Source of the DNA: an uncultured Saprospiraceae bacterium
GTDB taxonomy: Bacteria > Bacteroidota > Bacteroidia > Chitinophagales > Saprospiraceae
Length of the DNA stretch: 52,122 bases
NCBI GenBank assembly: GCA_938041325.1
Contig: CALIAG010000269.1
Coordinates: 1-52,122, forward strand
Direction: 5' to 3'
In this document: positions 42,346 through 50,672 of the stretch, piece by piece
Position numbering within the stretch: the first letter of the stretch is position 1
Layout of the letters: every line of letters begins with the position of its first letter
Translations under genes and position numbers: made by a program
The notes under the pieces: model-generated
Seen by the model: the letters and a program-made list of their open reading frames with translations, nothing else
Told to the model about the DNA's origin: nothing
Databases searched by the model: none

Positions 42346-43689
42346 ATGAAAAAACGAGTTAAAAACTTACTTGCGATTTTGGGACTTTGCCTACTTTTTA
42401 CTTCAAGTAGTTTTGCACAAGAAGTTCCAAAATACACTTTGGAAGATGCGATAAAATACGCATTGGAAAATAGTAATTCAGTAAAGAATGCACACATCAA
42501 TATCGCGGATGCACAACAGCAGATCTATGAAAGGCGTGCTTTTGGTTTGCCTAGATTATCTGCAGGTGTAGATCTTCAACATTTTGTTCAGGTGCCTAAG
42601 ACCTTGGTCCCTGCACAGTTTGTAGATCCCAATGCACCCGAAGGGGAGTTTGAAGAACTACAGTTCGGAACAAAAAATAATGTCACCGCAAAACTAGATG
42701 CCTCAGCAATGATTTTTGATGGCAGTTATTTTACTGGTCTTAAAGCTGCAAAAGCATATAAGCAGTACGTTCAAAAAGAATTATTGCAAAAAGAACAGGA
42801 CACTCGCAACCTTGTCACTGAGGCTTACCTCCCTGCATTAATCCTGGAAGAAACTCAAAAAACAATTACTAAAAATATTGAGAATATTTCCACCCTACTA
42901 ACCGAAACGAAAGCATTGTACAAAGAAGGATTTGTGGAGCAATTGGATGTAGACCGATTGGAATTATCAATTGCGAATTTGAAAACGCAACGCGCCACTT
43001 TAGAGCGACAAAAAAACTTGGCTTATAATGTGTTGAAATTTCAAATGAACTTTCCAGTCATGGATGAAATTGAAACAGTAGATGACATCGATGCATTATT
43101 GTTGCCAGTATCAGAGGATGATTTGACCGGAGCAATTGCTTATGAAACCAGACCGGAATACTCAGTGCTTAAATTTGCCGGTCAGCTCAACCAATTAAAC
43201 ATTGATCTTCAAAAAAATGGTTACTTGCCAAGCTTAGGAGCTTTCGGTTCTTATCAACATTCTTTTCAAGGAAACAAATTATTTAGAGACAATAATTACA
43301 TTCCTACACTCGTCGTTGGTTTGCAACTGAATGTCCCAATTTTTGATGGCTTTGAAAAAAGATCCAAAGTAAATAGAGCAAAATTAGATCTTGATTTACA
43401 CAACAATCGAATCAAAGATTTTGAAAGAGGAATGACCTTAGAAGTCGCAAACGCTAGAAACGCTTACATGGATGGCAAAGAAAAATTGGCCAATCAACAA
43501 GTCAATTTAACTTTAGCAGAACGGATTTACAACACTTCAAAAATTAAGTACAAAGAAGGTGTTGGATCCAGTATCGAAATCGTTCAGGCAGAGCAAAGCC
43601 TTTTTACAACTCAACAAAATATCATCCAAGCTAAGTTCGAATTATTGCAAGCAAAAATTCAATTGGACAAAGCTTTAGGTAAGAAATAA
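42346..43689 (+). CDS. TolC-family outer-membrane efflux protein
   Basis: The ATG at 42346 gives a signal peptide (NLLAILGLCLLFTSSSFAQ) and a protein of 447 residues. An earlier in-frame ATG at 42307 overlaps tetR and delays the signal. Two repeats of the TolC fold are visible with long helices (NIADAQQQIYERRAFGLPRL, and YKEGVGSSIEIVQAEQSL near the end) and the strand-forming aromatic stretches. It forms the trimeric channel for the RND pump encoded in the same operon, 29 bp upstream of the adaptor. Confidence 0.92.
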   Translation: MKKRVKNLLAILGLCLLFTSSSFAQEVPKYTLEDAIKYALENSNSVKNAHINIADAQQQIYERRAFGLPRLSAGVDLQHFVQVPKTLVPAQFVDPNAPEGEFEELQFGTKNNVTAKLDASAMIFDGSYFTGLKAAKAYKQYVQKELLQKEQDTRNLVTEAYLPALILEETQKTITKNIENISTLLTETKALYKEGFVEQLDVDRLELSIANLKTQRATLERQKNLAYNVLKFQMNFPVMDEIETVDDIDALLLPVSEDDLTGAIAYETRPEYSVLKFAGQLNQLNIDLQKNGYLPSLGAFGSYQHSFQGNKLFRDNNYIPTLVVGLQLNVPIFDGFEKRSKVNRAKLDLDLHNNRIKDFERGMTLEVANARNAYMDGKEKLANQQVNLTLAERIYNTSKIKYKEGVGSSIEIVQAEQSLFTTQQNIIQAKFELLQAKIQLDKALGKK

Positions 43690-43718
43690 TTGGTCAAAAA
43701 TAGAAAACTAAGTAAATA

Positions 43719-44882
43719 ATGAAATACCTATTACCCATATTCGCTGTACTCTTTTTTCTAAGCTCTTGCGCAACAGAAACCTGGCCGGAAGATTTAGCTG
43801 GAAAAAGAACACTTTTACAAACCAAAAAAAGTGAGTCAATAAAAATCAAAGAAGACATTAAAAAATTAGAAACGGAAATAGCTTCCTTAGATACAACAGT
43901 AAAAGTCAAGCAAAGAAGATTAGTAACTACAATACCAGTGGCGAAAAAAGATTTTTCACGATTCGTGGAAATCCAAGCAAGCGTCCAAGCAGATGATATG
44001 GTAATGGCCAGTAGTGAGACCGGAGGTAGAATTGTGTCAATGACGATGAAAGAAGGACAGTTTGTAAAAAAAGGAGCGCTTGTAGCTTCTGTCGATTTGG
44101 AAGCAATCAATAAACAAATAGCTGAACTCGAAACGTCTTTGGAATTGGCGCAGGATTTATTCGAAAGACAAAAAAGATTGTGGGACCAAAACATCGGTTC
44201 TGAAATTCAGTTTCTTCAAGCTAAAAACAACAAAGATCGTTTAGAAAAATCACTCGAAACGATTCGCTTTCAAATAACAAAAGGAAATGTCTACGCACCA
44301 ATTTCTGGAGCGATTGATCGCGTCTTTTTAAATGCTGGTGAAATGGCAGCTCCTGGGCAACCCATCGTTCAAATTCTCAATACCAGTAAAGTGAAAGTGG
44401 TCGCTGATGTACCGGAGAAATATTTGCCTAAAATTAAAAGAGGACAAAATGTTACCGTTAAGTTTCCTGCTTTAGAGCTTGAGAAAAATGCAAGAATAAG
44501 TTTGTTGGGAAGGACGATCAACCCCGCGAACAGAACTTTTGCAGTAGAAGTAAACATGGCAAATGGCAATGGAACTCTGAAGCCTAATTTGCTTGCGACA
44601 ATGATGATCAACGACTACGCAGAAAAGGGGAGAATTGTCATTCCAATTGAATTGGTACAGCAAGAAGTTTCAGGTAAAAGTTATGTATATATAAAAGGAG
44701 AAGGGAAAGATGGCCCTATTGCAAAAAGACAATACATTGAAACCGGTGAAAGTACAGAGGGAGAAATTATCATCACAGAGGGGCTGGAAGAAGGAGTTGA
44801 AATGATAATGGAAGGAGCAAGAGGTCTTGCGGAAAACGAATTAATTGAAGTCAAAAAAACTAGCGAAGAAAACAATGGATAA
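43719..44882 (+). CDS. RND efflux periplasmic adaptor (membrane-fusion protein)
   Basis: The 387-residue protein starts with a lipoprotein signal (LLPIFAVLFFLSSC). A coiled coil precedes the lipoyl halves (residues 35-70: KSESIKIKEDIKKLETEIAS). The lipoyl/barrel-sandwich pieces are GGRIVSMTMKEGQFVKKGALVA and NVYAPISGAIDRVFLNAGEMAAPGQP. A second helical hairpin lies between them, followed by the beta-barrel and membrane-proximal domains. It links the RND pump to TolC. The last 8 bp overlap the pump gene's ATG (AATGGATAA), so translation is probably coupled. Confidence 0.93.
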   Translation: MKYLLPIFAVLFFLSSCATETWPEDLAGKRTLLQTKKSESIKIKEDIKKLETEIASLDTTVKVKQRRLVTTIPVAKKDFSRFVEIQASVQADDMVMASSETGGRIVSMTMKEGQFVKKGALVASVDLEAINKQIAELETSLELAQDLFERQKRLWDQNIGSEIQFLQAKNNKDRLEKSLETIRFQITKGNVYAPISGAIDRVFLNAGEMAAPGQPIVQILNTSKVKVVADVPEKYLPKIKRGQNVTVKFPALELEKNARISLLGRTINPANRTFAVEVNMANGNGTLKPNLLATMMINDYAEKGRIVIPIELVQQEVSGKSYVYIKGEGKDGPIAKRQYIETGESTEGEIIITEGLEEGVEMIMEGARGLAENELIEVKKTSEENNG

Positions 44883-47800
44883 ATTTAAAGAAATTATAAA
44901 AGGTTTAAGAGAGTTTAAATTGACTTCTCTAGCCGTTGACAATAGCACGAGTGTTTTCTTACTCACTTTCATGCTCCTTTTATTCGGAATGTCAGCTTAT
45001 CAAAGCATGCCTAAGGAAGCATTTCCAGAAGTAGCTTGGCCAAAGATTTATATCAATACCCTTTACTTCGGTAACTCGGCTACGGATATCGAAAATCTGG
45101 TAACCAGACCGATCGAAAAAGAATTGAAATCGGAATCGTTGATCAAGAAAATCACCTCTTCCTCTTTACAGGATTATTCCTTGATTATTGTAGAATTTGA
45201 CGCCGATGTGGACATCGATGATGCAGCGCGGAAAGTGAAAGATGCAGTGGATAAGGCCAAGCCTGAGTTGCCAGATGATTTGACAAAAGATCCTGAAGTA
45301 TTGGATATCAATATGTCAGAGATTCCGATTATGACTGTGAATTTGGCAGGGAACTATCCCAACGACCAGCTCAAAGAATACGCAGAATATCTAGAGGAAA
45401 AAATCGAAGACCTCAAAGAAATATCCAAAGTGGACTTGAAAGGGGCGATGGAAAGAGAAGTGAAAATTGATGTGAATATCCCGAAAATGGAAAGTATGGA
45501 AATCAGCTTCATGGATATTGAAAACGCTGTGAAATCTGAGAACGTTACCATGTCTGGTGGAGAGCTTTTGAAAAATGATTTTAGAAGAACCATTCGTGTA
45601 GTTGGAGAATTTGAAAACGTGAAGCAAATACAGGATTTGATCGTAAAGGCAGAGAATCAATTTCCTGTTTACTTGAGAGACATCGCTACGGTTTCTTTTG
45701 GCTTCCAAGAGAAAACCAGTATTGCAAGAGCAGACCACCTACCCGTTATATCTTTAGATATTATTAAACAAAGTGGTGAAAACCTTTTGGATGCATCCGA
45801 TAAAATTAAAATTGTCGTTGCGGAGGCTCAGAAAAATTACCTTCCAAATGACACTCGAGTAAGTATTTTTAATGACCTTTCTATTCAAACGAGAGACCAG
45901 GTTTCTAACCTTCAAAATAGTATCATTTCGGGGGTAATTCTCGTTGTTTTGGTATTGCTCTTTTTTCTAGGAATCAGAAATGCAATGTTCGTAGGTTTGG
46001 CAATTCCATTGTCAATGCTCGGTGGTATTTTAGTTTTAAACCTAATTGGTTATTCCTTGAATATGGTTGTTTTGTTCTCTTTGATCCTAGCACTTGGATT
46101 ATTGGTAGACAACGCCATTGTTGTGGTTGAAAATATTTACAGGTATAAACAGAATGGATACAGCGGAGTTGAAGCAGCGAAGTATGGTGCAGGTGAAGTC
46201 GCCTTGCCAATTATTGCTTCTACAGCTACGACGCTGGCCGCGTTTTTACCATTGGCTTTTTGGCCGGGATTGATGGGAAGTTTTATGAAATACCTACCCA
46301 TTACTTTAATCATTGTTTTATCTTCTTCTCTATTTGTTGCGCTTGTCATTAACCCCGTTTTTACAGCAGTATTGATGAAAGTGGATGAAAGACTGGATAG
46401 CAAAGAAGAGCGGAATCGCAAGCGTAAAAATTTCTTGCTCGGAGTATTGGTCATGATTCTCTTAGCAGTAAGCGGGCATTTTACACAAACCATGTGGCTG
46501 AGAAATCTAATGGGAATTGTAGCAGCAGTGAGTTTGCTTAACTTCTTCGTCTTACGTGGAGCTTCAATTTATTTTCAAGCTAAAATTTTACCAGCGCTTG
46601 AAAGTGCATACAATAAATTCATTCGCTGGGTCCTACATAAATATGTTCCAGTAGGCGTTTTCTTAGGAACGTTTTTTCTCTTGTTTTTTGCACTAAATCT
46701 TTTGACTCAAAATGCACCTAAGGTTGATTTGTTTCCCATTACCGATCCTTTGTATGTCAACGCTTTTGTAGAATTGCCAATGGGAAAAGACATTGAAGCA
46801 ACCAATGCAATGATGAAAGATATCGAGGTAAGTGTAGGAAAAGTCGTAAATAAATATGAACACATCGTTGAAGCATTTTTATCACAGATTGGAGAAAATA
46901 CGGCTGATCCAAATGGTGGGCCTGCTTTTGGTGCATCACCGAATAAAGCACGACTGACTGTTTCATTTGTCCCTTCTATAAAACGGGGTGGAATATCAAC
47001 ATTTGATGTGATGGATGAGATTCGTACAGCAGTAAGTGGTTTTCCCGGTGCGAAAATAGTAGTCGACAGAGAGCAAAGCGGACCTCCTCAAGAGAAACCG
47101 ATTAATATTGAATTGCAAGGAGATGATGTCGCGAAGTTGGCTGTATTATCGGATAACCTCATTTCATTTGTAAATAGCAAAGACATCGGTGGAGTAGAGG
47201 AATTAAAAGCGGATGTCAGTATCGGTAAACCAGAGATGACAATTCAAATAGATCGGGAAGCTGCACGGAGATATGGTGTCTCTACTTATGCGATTGCAGA
47301 TGCTATTCGGACATCGGTTTTTGGAAAAGAAATATCTAAATTCAAACAAGGTGAAGATGAGTATCCAATCCTGTTGCGAGTTGAAGAATCACAAAGGAAT
47401 AATGTAAACGATCTTTTAAACCAAAAGATTACTTTCAGAAATCCAGCAAATGGTCGAATTAGCCAAGTTCCGATTTCTACAGTAGCATCGATCAACTATT
47501 CTTCCACCTTTAGTTCCATCAACAGGAAAGACCAAGAACGGATCATTACTATTTATTCAAATATTCTGGCCGGGTATAATCCAAATGATGTGGTCAAAGA
47601 AATCAAGTTTGCATTGGATGATTTCGAATTGCCTCAAGGCTATTCTTATGAGTTTACAGGCCAGCAACAACAAATGGAGGAAGAGATGGCCTTCTTGAAT
47701 TCTGCCTTCCTTGTTGCCTTGTTTGCCATCTTCATAATAATCGTAGCACAGTTTAATTCTATTATTTCTCCATTCATTATAATACTATCTGTGGTCTTCA

Positions 47801-48333
47801 GTACCATTGGTGTATTTCTCGGATATGTTTTCACGGGCATGGACATTATAATAGTAATGACTGGTGTTGGAATTATATCCTTAGCAGGGATTGTGGTGAA
47901 TAATGCGATTGTATTGATAGATTATATCAACTTACTTATTAATCGGAAAATTGATGAGAAGGGAGTCGCCACCATGAATGACCTGACCAAAGAAGATATA
48001 AGAGATGCGATTGTATTGGGAGGAGCGACAAGACTGCGTCCTGTATTGCTAACAGCGATTACAACTGTTTTAGGTTTAATACCGCTGGCAATTGGTTTTA
48101 ACTTCGACTTTTTCACATTAATTACCAGATTAGATCCTCAAATTTTTATTGGAGGTGACAATGCGGTATTCTGGGGAACGATGGCTTGGACTGTAATATA
48201 TGGTCTTGTGTTCGCTACATTCTTGACTTTGGTAGTTGTCCCTGTAATGTTCTGGTTGGCTTATTTAGCAAAGTCTGCTTTTAGTTCTCTATTCAAAAAA
48301 AGAGAAGAAGTACTTGTTGAACCAGCTGAATAA
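44875..48333 (+). CDS. RND-family efflux permease
   Basis: From the ATG at 44875 (MDKFKEIIKGLRE) the protein has 1152 residues; an earlier in-frame start at 44845 lies well inside the adaptor gene. The RND plan is complete: twelve helices, large periplasmic loops after TM1 and TM7, and the proton-relay Asp in LILALGLLVDNAIVVVENIYRY (TM4). The GGATRLRPVLLTAITTVLGLIPLAIG segment precedes the last helices. An insert of about 100 residues between the halves (residues near 490-570, KEERNRKRKNFLLG with extra hydrophobic stretches) makes it longer than usual HAE-1 pumps. The substrate is unknown. A strong terminator follows. Confidence 0.95.
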   Translation: MDKFKEIIKGLREFKLTSLAVDNSTSVFLLTFMLLLFGMSAYQSMPKEAFPEVAWPKIYINTLYFGNSATDIENLVTRPIEKELKSESLIKKITSSSLQDYSLIIVEFDADVDIDDAARKVKDAVDKAKPELPDDLTKDPEVLDINMSEIPIMTVNLAGNYPNDQLKEYAEYLEEKIEDLKEISKVDLKGAMEREVKIDVNIPKMESMEISFMDIENAVKSENVTMSGGELLKNDFRRTIRVVGEFENVKQIQDLIVKAENQFPVYLRDIATVSFGFQEKTSIARADHLPVISLDIIKQSGENLLDASDKIKIVVAEAQKNYLPNDTRVSIFNDLSIQTRDQVSNLQNSIISGVILVVLVLLFFLGIRNAMFVGLAIPLSMLGGILVLNLIGYSLNMVVLFSLILALGLLVDNAIVVVENIYRYKQNGYSGVEAAKYGAGEVALPIIASTATTLAAFLPLAFWPGLMGSFMKYLPITLIIVLSSSLFVALVINPVFTAVLMKVDERLDSKEERNRKRKNFLLGVLVMILLAVSGHFTQTMWLRNLMGIVAAVSLLNFFVLRGASIYFQAKILPALESAYNKFIRWVLHKYVPVGVFLGTFFLLFFALNLLTQNAPKVDLFPITDPLYVNAFVELPMGKDIEATNAMMKDIEVSVGKVVNKYEHIVEAFLSQIGENTADPNGGPAFGASPNKARLTVSFVPSIKRGGISTFDVMDEIRTAVSGFPGAKIVVDREQSGPPQEKPINIELQGDDVAKLAVLSDNLISFVNSKDIGGVEELKADVSIGKPEMTIQIDREAARRYGVSTYAIADAIRTSVFGKEISKFKQGEDEYPILLRVEESQRNNVNDLLNQKITFRNPANGRISQVPISTVASINYSSTFSSINRKDQERIITIYSNILAGYNPNDVVKEIKFALDDFELPQGYSYEFTGQQQQMEEEMAFLNSAFLVALFAIFIIIVAQFNSIISPFIIILSVVFSTIGVFLGYVFTGMDIIIVMTGVGIISLAGIVVNNAIVLIDYINLLINRKIDEKGVATMNDLTKEDIRDAIVLGGATRLRPVLLTAITTVLGLIPLAIGFNFDFFTLITRLDPQIFIGGDNAVFWGTMAWTVIYGLVFATFLTLVVVPVMFWLAYLAKSAFSSLFKKREEVLVEPAE

Positions 48334-48350
48334 TATTTTGCGGTAATAAA

Positions 48351-48392
48351 TTAATCCACCCTCTACCCTGAATAGGGTAGAGGGTGGATTAA
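48351..48392 (+). terminator. Strong terminator of the RND efflux operon
   Basis: A perfect 19-bp stem (TTAATCCACCCTCTACCCT at 48351-48369, complement at 48374-48392) closes a 4-nt GAAT loop 18 bp after the pump stop. The strict T tract is missing, but AAATTTTATCTGTCTTTTTTTT follows soon after. Confidence 0.82.
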
Positions 48393-48832
48393 AAGAAATT
48401 TTATCTGTCTTTTTTTTCCTGCCTTTTTAGTTAATTTAATATCCTTTTCCCTTAATTTTCCTTTCTTTTTTATTATAAAAATTAAAGACAAAGTACTGTT
48501 TATCAGTTGTTTAATAACTTTTTGTTGAAAGCAGAATGAGATTTGTCCTGTCATATTATTGAAAAAAAATATACCCAAGTTGGTATGCAATTTGCAATCT
48601 ACTAAACCAGAATGCGACATGTAAACGTCCACTTAAAACACCCCATTAGGAAACATAAAATTCGAGAATAATTTTGATCCTAATTTTTAAACTGGCCTGA
48701 TAATTGCATTTTTTAAAATAGGTTATTAACCTTAATTAATTCCCCCTAATCTTGTAACCTTTCGCTCAAAAGGAGCGTTTTACAGGATAACAAATATAAA
48801 TAAATTATATATTTATAAAGATATTTAGGGTG

Positions 48833-48892
48833 AGTGTTTGTTCATAGTTTTTGTTTTTTGTTTTGTCCCCCGGCATTGTCGGGGGAATTTTT
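48833..48892 (+). repeat. GT-rich leader plus terminator, copy A
   Basis: The segment AGTGTTTGTTCATAGTTTTT (48833 onward) leads into GTTTTTTGTTTTG and then a 9-bp stem with one G-U pair (TCCCCCGGC at 48866-48874, complement at 48878-48886). ATTTTTACC follows. The leader is nearly identical to copy B at 49220, but the stem is different. Confidence 0.7.
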
Positions 48893-48903
48893 ACCTCCTC
48901 TTG

Positions 48904-49122
48904 ATAAACACCCATTTACTTCCTCCCATACCCTGAGAAATCAGGTTGAAATCATCCCCCTCATTTTGATTAAGATTGTTTGATCTAAATTTCTGGAATA
49001 GCCAGTCTTTAGTTCATATGGCATCGAATATTTAGAAGCTCGATCCCCTCCTATCTGATCTTGTTACTGCCTGAGCGCAGATACAAACGGATAGTACTAA
49101 CTGTAAGGGTAGAGTGTTTTTT
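48904..49122 (+). ncRNA. Candidate structured RNA, about 220 nt, 6S-like layout
   Basis: The ends can pair: AAACACCCATTTAC (48906-48919) with GTAAGGGTAGAGTGTTT (49103-49119), about 12 bp with two bulges, just before a run of T. Inside, CCTGA-GAAA-TCAGG (48932-48945) is a GNRA-capped hairpin and CTGC/GCAG pair near 49068-49080. A closed end stem around a large unpaired interior is the layout of 6S RNA and of Bacteroidota motifs such as Flavo-1, but I cannot match a consensus. It is not tmRNA, RNase P or SRP RNA by any core motif. A chance fold is possible. Confidence 0.3.
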
Positions 49123-49135
49123 ATATGTTTTAATC

Positions 49136-49168
49136 AATGACCCTGCCTTAGGGCATGGGTCATTTTTT
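49136..49168 (+). terminator. Intrinsic terminator downstream of the candidate RNA
   Basis: AATGACCC-TGCC (49136-49147) pairs with GGCA-T-GGGTCATT (49152-49164) with one bulge and a TTAG loop, and a run of six T follows. No coding gene precedes it, which supports a non-coding transcript upstream. Confidence 0.72.
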
Positions 49169-49219
49169 AAACTCTCCCAGCACATTCAGGGAATGTGCGA
49201 ACTTAAAGCGACATAAGAT

Positions 49220-49283
49220 AGTGTTTGTTCATAGTGTTTGTTTTTTGTTTTGTCCCTCCGAATTATCGGAGGGTTTTTTTTTG
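49220..49283 (+). repeat. GT-rich leader plus terminator, copy B
   Basis: AGTGTTTGTTCATAGTGTTT (49220 onward) and GTTTTTTGTTTTG repeat copy A with one change. The stem is CCCTCCGA (49254-49261) with complement at 49266-49273, ATTA loop and nine T. It is a strong terminator with no gene before it. Confidence 0.75.
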
Positions 49284-49473
49284 CCCAAAATCAAAGGAGA
49301 CAGGGTAAAAGAAAAAGCTGCAATGTATTCAAAAGGATAGAAAAGGTAATCCACGAATTGATCGATTAAAGATCGAACGATCGTGTTTTATTACCACGGT
49401 TGCACTGATTAAAGAAGATAGATAAAGGAGAATGTAAAGAGTGGAAGCTAGTTCTATTTTTTTTATAAAAAAC

Positions 49474-49752
49474 CTACCGAAAACCAAAAGAATCACGCTA
49501 TTCGAAAACCGAAAGACACACGTCCTACCGAAAACCGAAAGAATCACGCTATTCGAAAACCAAAAAACACACGTCATACCGAAAACCAAAAGAATCACGC
49601 TATTCGAAAACCGAAAGGACACACGTCCCACCGAAAACCGAAAGAATCACGCTATTCGAAAACCGAAAAACACACGTCCTACCGAAAACCGAAAGAATCA
49701 CGCTATTCGAAAACCGAAAGACACACGTCCTACCGAAAACCGAAAGAATCAC
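49474..49752. repeat. 51-bp minisatellite, about 5.5 copies
   Basis: Units begin at 49474, 49525, 49576, 49628, 49679 and a partial one at 49730. The unit starts CTACCGAAAACCGAAAGAAT and contains two related halves (CCGAAAACCGAAAG and TTCGAAAACCGAAAG). One extra G in the third unit makes its step 52 bp. The partial unit overlaps the TGA of the rhomboid gene (49749-49751). Copies differ by only a few bases, so the array looks recent. Confidence 0.95.
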
Positions 49753-50549
49753 AAAGTATCATCCCGCACCCAACCATCAGAACCTCTATCTCGAGCTTCC
49801 CGACGTTCCTGTTCTAACCTGCGACGTTCTTGTTCTAGTCTATGGCGTTCCTGTTCTATTCGACGACGTTCCATTTCTGCAGCAATTCGCTCTGCTTTTG
49901 TTTGTTCAAATACATCTCTAGGTAAGAAAAAAGGGCGATTAGGATCTTCTACTTCATTTGCCCAGGAAGGAGCTTCTTCGATTTCATCTTCTTCAATTTC
50001 CGATTTGTAAAAAAAAGAGGCAAAAATTCCTACAAGACCACCATACAAATGGCTTTCCCAAGAAATTCCTTTTTGATTCGGTACAATTCCGGCAAACATG
50101 CCACTGTAGAAAAACATGACAATCAATGCAAGTACGATTGATTTTACGTTTCTTCTAAATATTCCATTCCAAAATATAAATGCAACCAGACCATATACTA
50201 CACCACTTGCTCCGATATGGTATACTGGCCTTGCCAAAAGCCAAACTGCTAAGCCCGTTAGTACATAAATCATCAACATACTACGGATAGCAACACTTTG
50301 GTAGAAATAAATGATGATCCCACTTAAAGCAAAAAGAGGAACTGAATTAGAAAGGAGATGAGAAAGGTCGTCGTGGATAAATGGGGCTGTAAATATACCT
50401 ATTATGCCTTGCCAGCTTCTTGGATAAACGCCCAGTTGACCAAGATTCATTCCTGTGACCAGCTGAAATCCATGAATTAACCACAGAACAACGACCATCG
50501 CTGCAGGTATTTTCAAGCATTCCCAGAATTTATTGGTGTTTTCTTCCAT
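49749..50549 (-). CDS. Rhomboid-family intramembrane serine protease with charged C-terminal tail
   Basis: The ATG at 50549 (MEENTNKFWECL) is preferred; the longer frame begins with TTG inside an inverted repeat. The protein has 266 residues and about six membrane helices. Catalytic Ser115 is in HIGASGVVYG and His167 in SWESHLYGG. HLLSNS (64-69) supplies the oxyanion His and Asn. This chemistry is that of rhomboids cleaving membrane proteins. The cytoplasmic tail (residues 175-266) is acidic, then becomes a charged helix with repeats of RRRLEQER type. The stop is merged with the minisatellite. The tail is unusual for the family. Confidence 0.92.
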   Translation of the reverse strand: MEENTNKFWECLKIPAAMVVVLWLIHGFQLVTGMNLGQLGVYPRSWQGIIGIFTAPFIHDDLSHLLSNSVPLFALSGIIIYFYQSVAIRSMLMIYVLTGLAVWLLARPVYHIGASGVVYGLVAFIFWNGIFRRNVKSIVLALIVMFFYSGMFAGIVPNQKGISWESHLYGGLVGIFASFFYKSEIEEDEIEEAPSWANEVEDPNRPFFLPRDVFEQTKAERIAAEMERRRIEQERHRLEQERRRLEQERREARDRGSDGWVRDDTL

Positions 50550-50592
50550 AATTGAAGACAGGCAAAACGGAGGGTTTATGTCTGTATTAATG

Positions 50593-50633
50593 TTAAACGT
50601 TTCCAAAAGCTCAAAGGTTTTGGAAACGTTTAA
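50593..50633. promoter_or_regulatory. 16-bp perfect inverted repeat before the rhomboid gene
   Basis: TTAAACGTTTCCAAAA (50593-50608) and its complement (50618-50633) flank a 9-nt spacer. Each arm contains the self-complementary AAACGTTT. The repeat stands between the minus-strand proline-rich gene and the rhomboid ATG, with no T tract behind it, so a protein-binding site or attenuator is more likely than a terminator. Confidence 0.55.
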
Positions 50634-50672
50634 TCATAAAGTGTCGCAGAATCGAGTTTTATTAAAACCCTC

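Larger units (their letters stand above)
48393..49473. other. Long non-coding, hairpin-rich interval
   Basis: About 1.1 kb without a credible gene. It holds a duplicated GT-rich leader plus terminator (48833-48892 and 49220-49283), a candidate structured RNA between the two, a terminator at 49136-49168, and small hairpins at 48773-48787 and 49180-49198. The interval 48393-48760 is simply AT-rich. Open frames here are short and not conserved in appearance. Confidence 0.6.

Noticed and set aside
43694-44194. Minus-strand frame of 166 residues
   Set aside because: It is antisense to the efflux adaptor and has no family features.
48363-48632. Minus-strand frame of 89 residues
   Set aside because: It begins in AT-rich spacer and runs into the efflux-operon terminator stem; the composition is not protein-like.
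48833-49283. Ends of an insertion sequence
   Set aside because: The two copies are direct repeats with terminators, not inverted ends, and no transposase lies between them.
49474-49752. CRISPR array
   Set aside because: Units are contiguous 51-bp copies without distinct spacers, and no cas gene is in the window.
49441-50010. Plus-strand open frame of 189 residues with a repeated Thr/Arg/Lys peptide
   Set aside because: It is a reading of the 51-bp minisatellite and then runs antisense through the rhomboid coding region; the one-base insertion in unit three changes the repeat frame, so no protein selection is seen.
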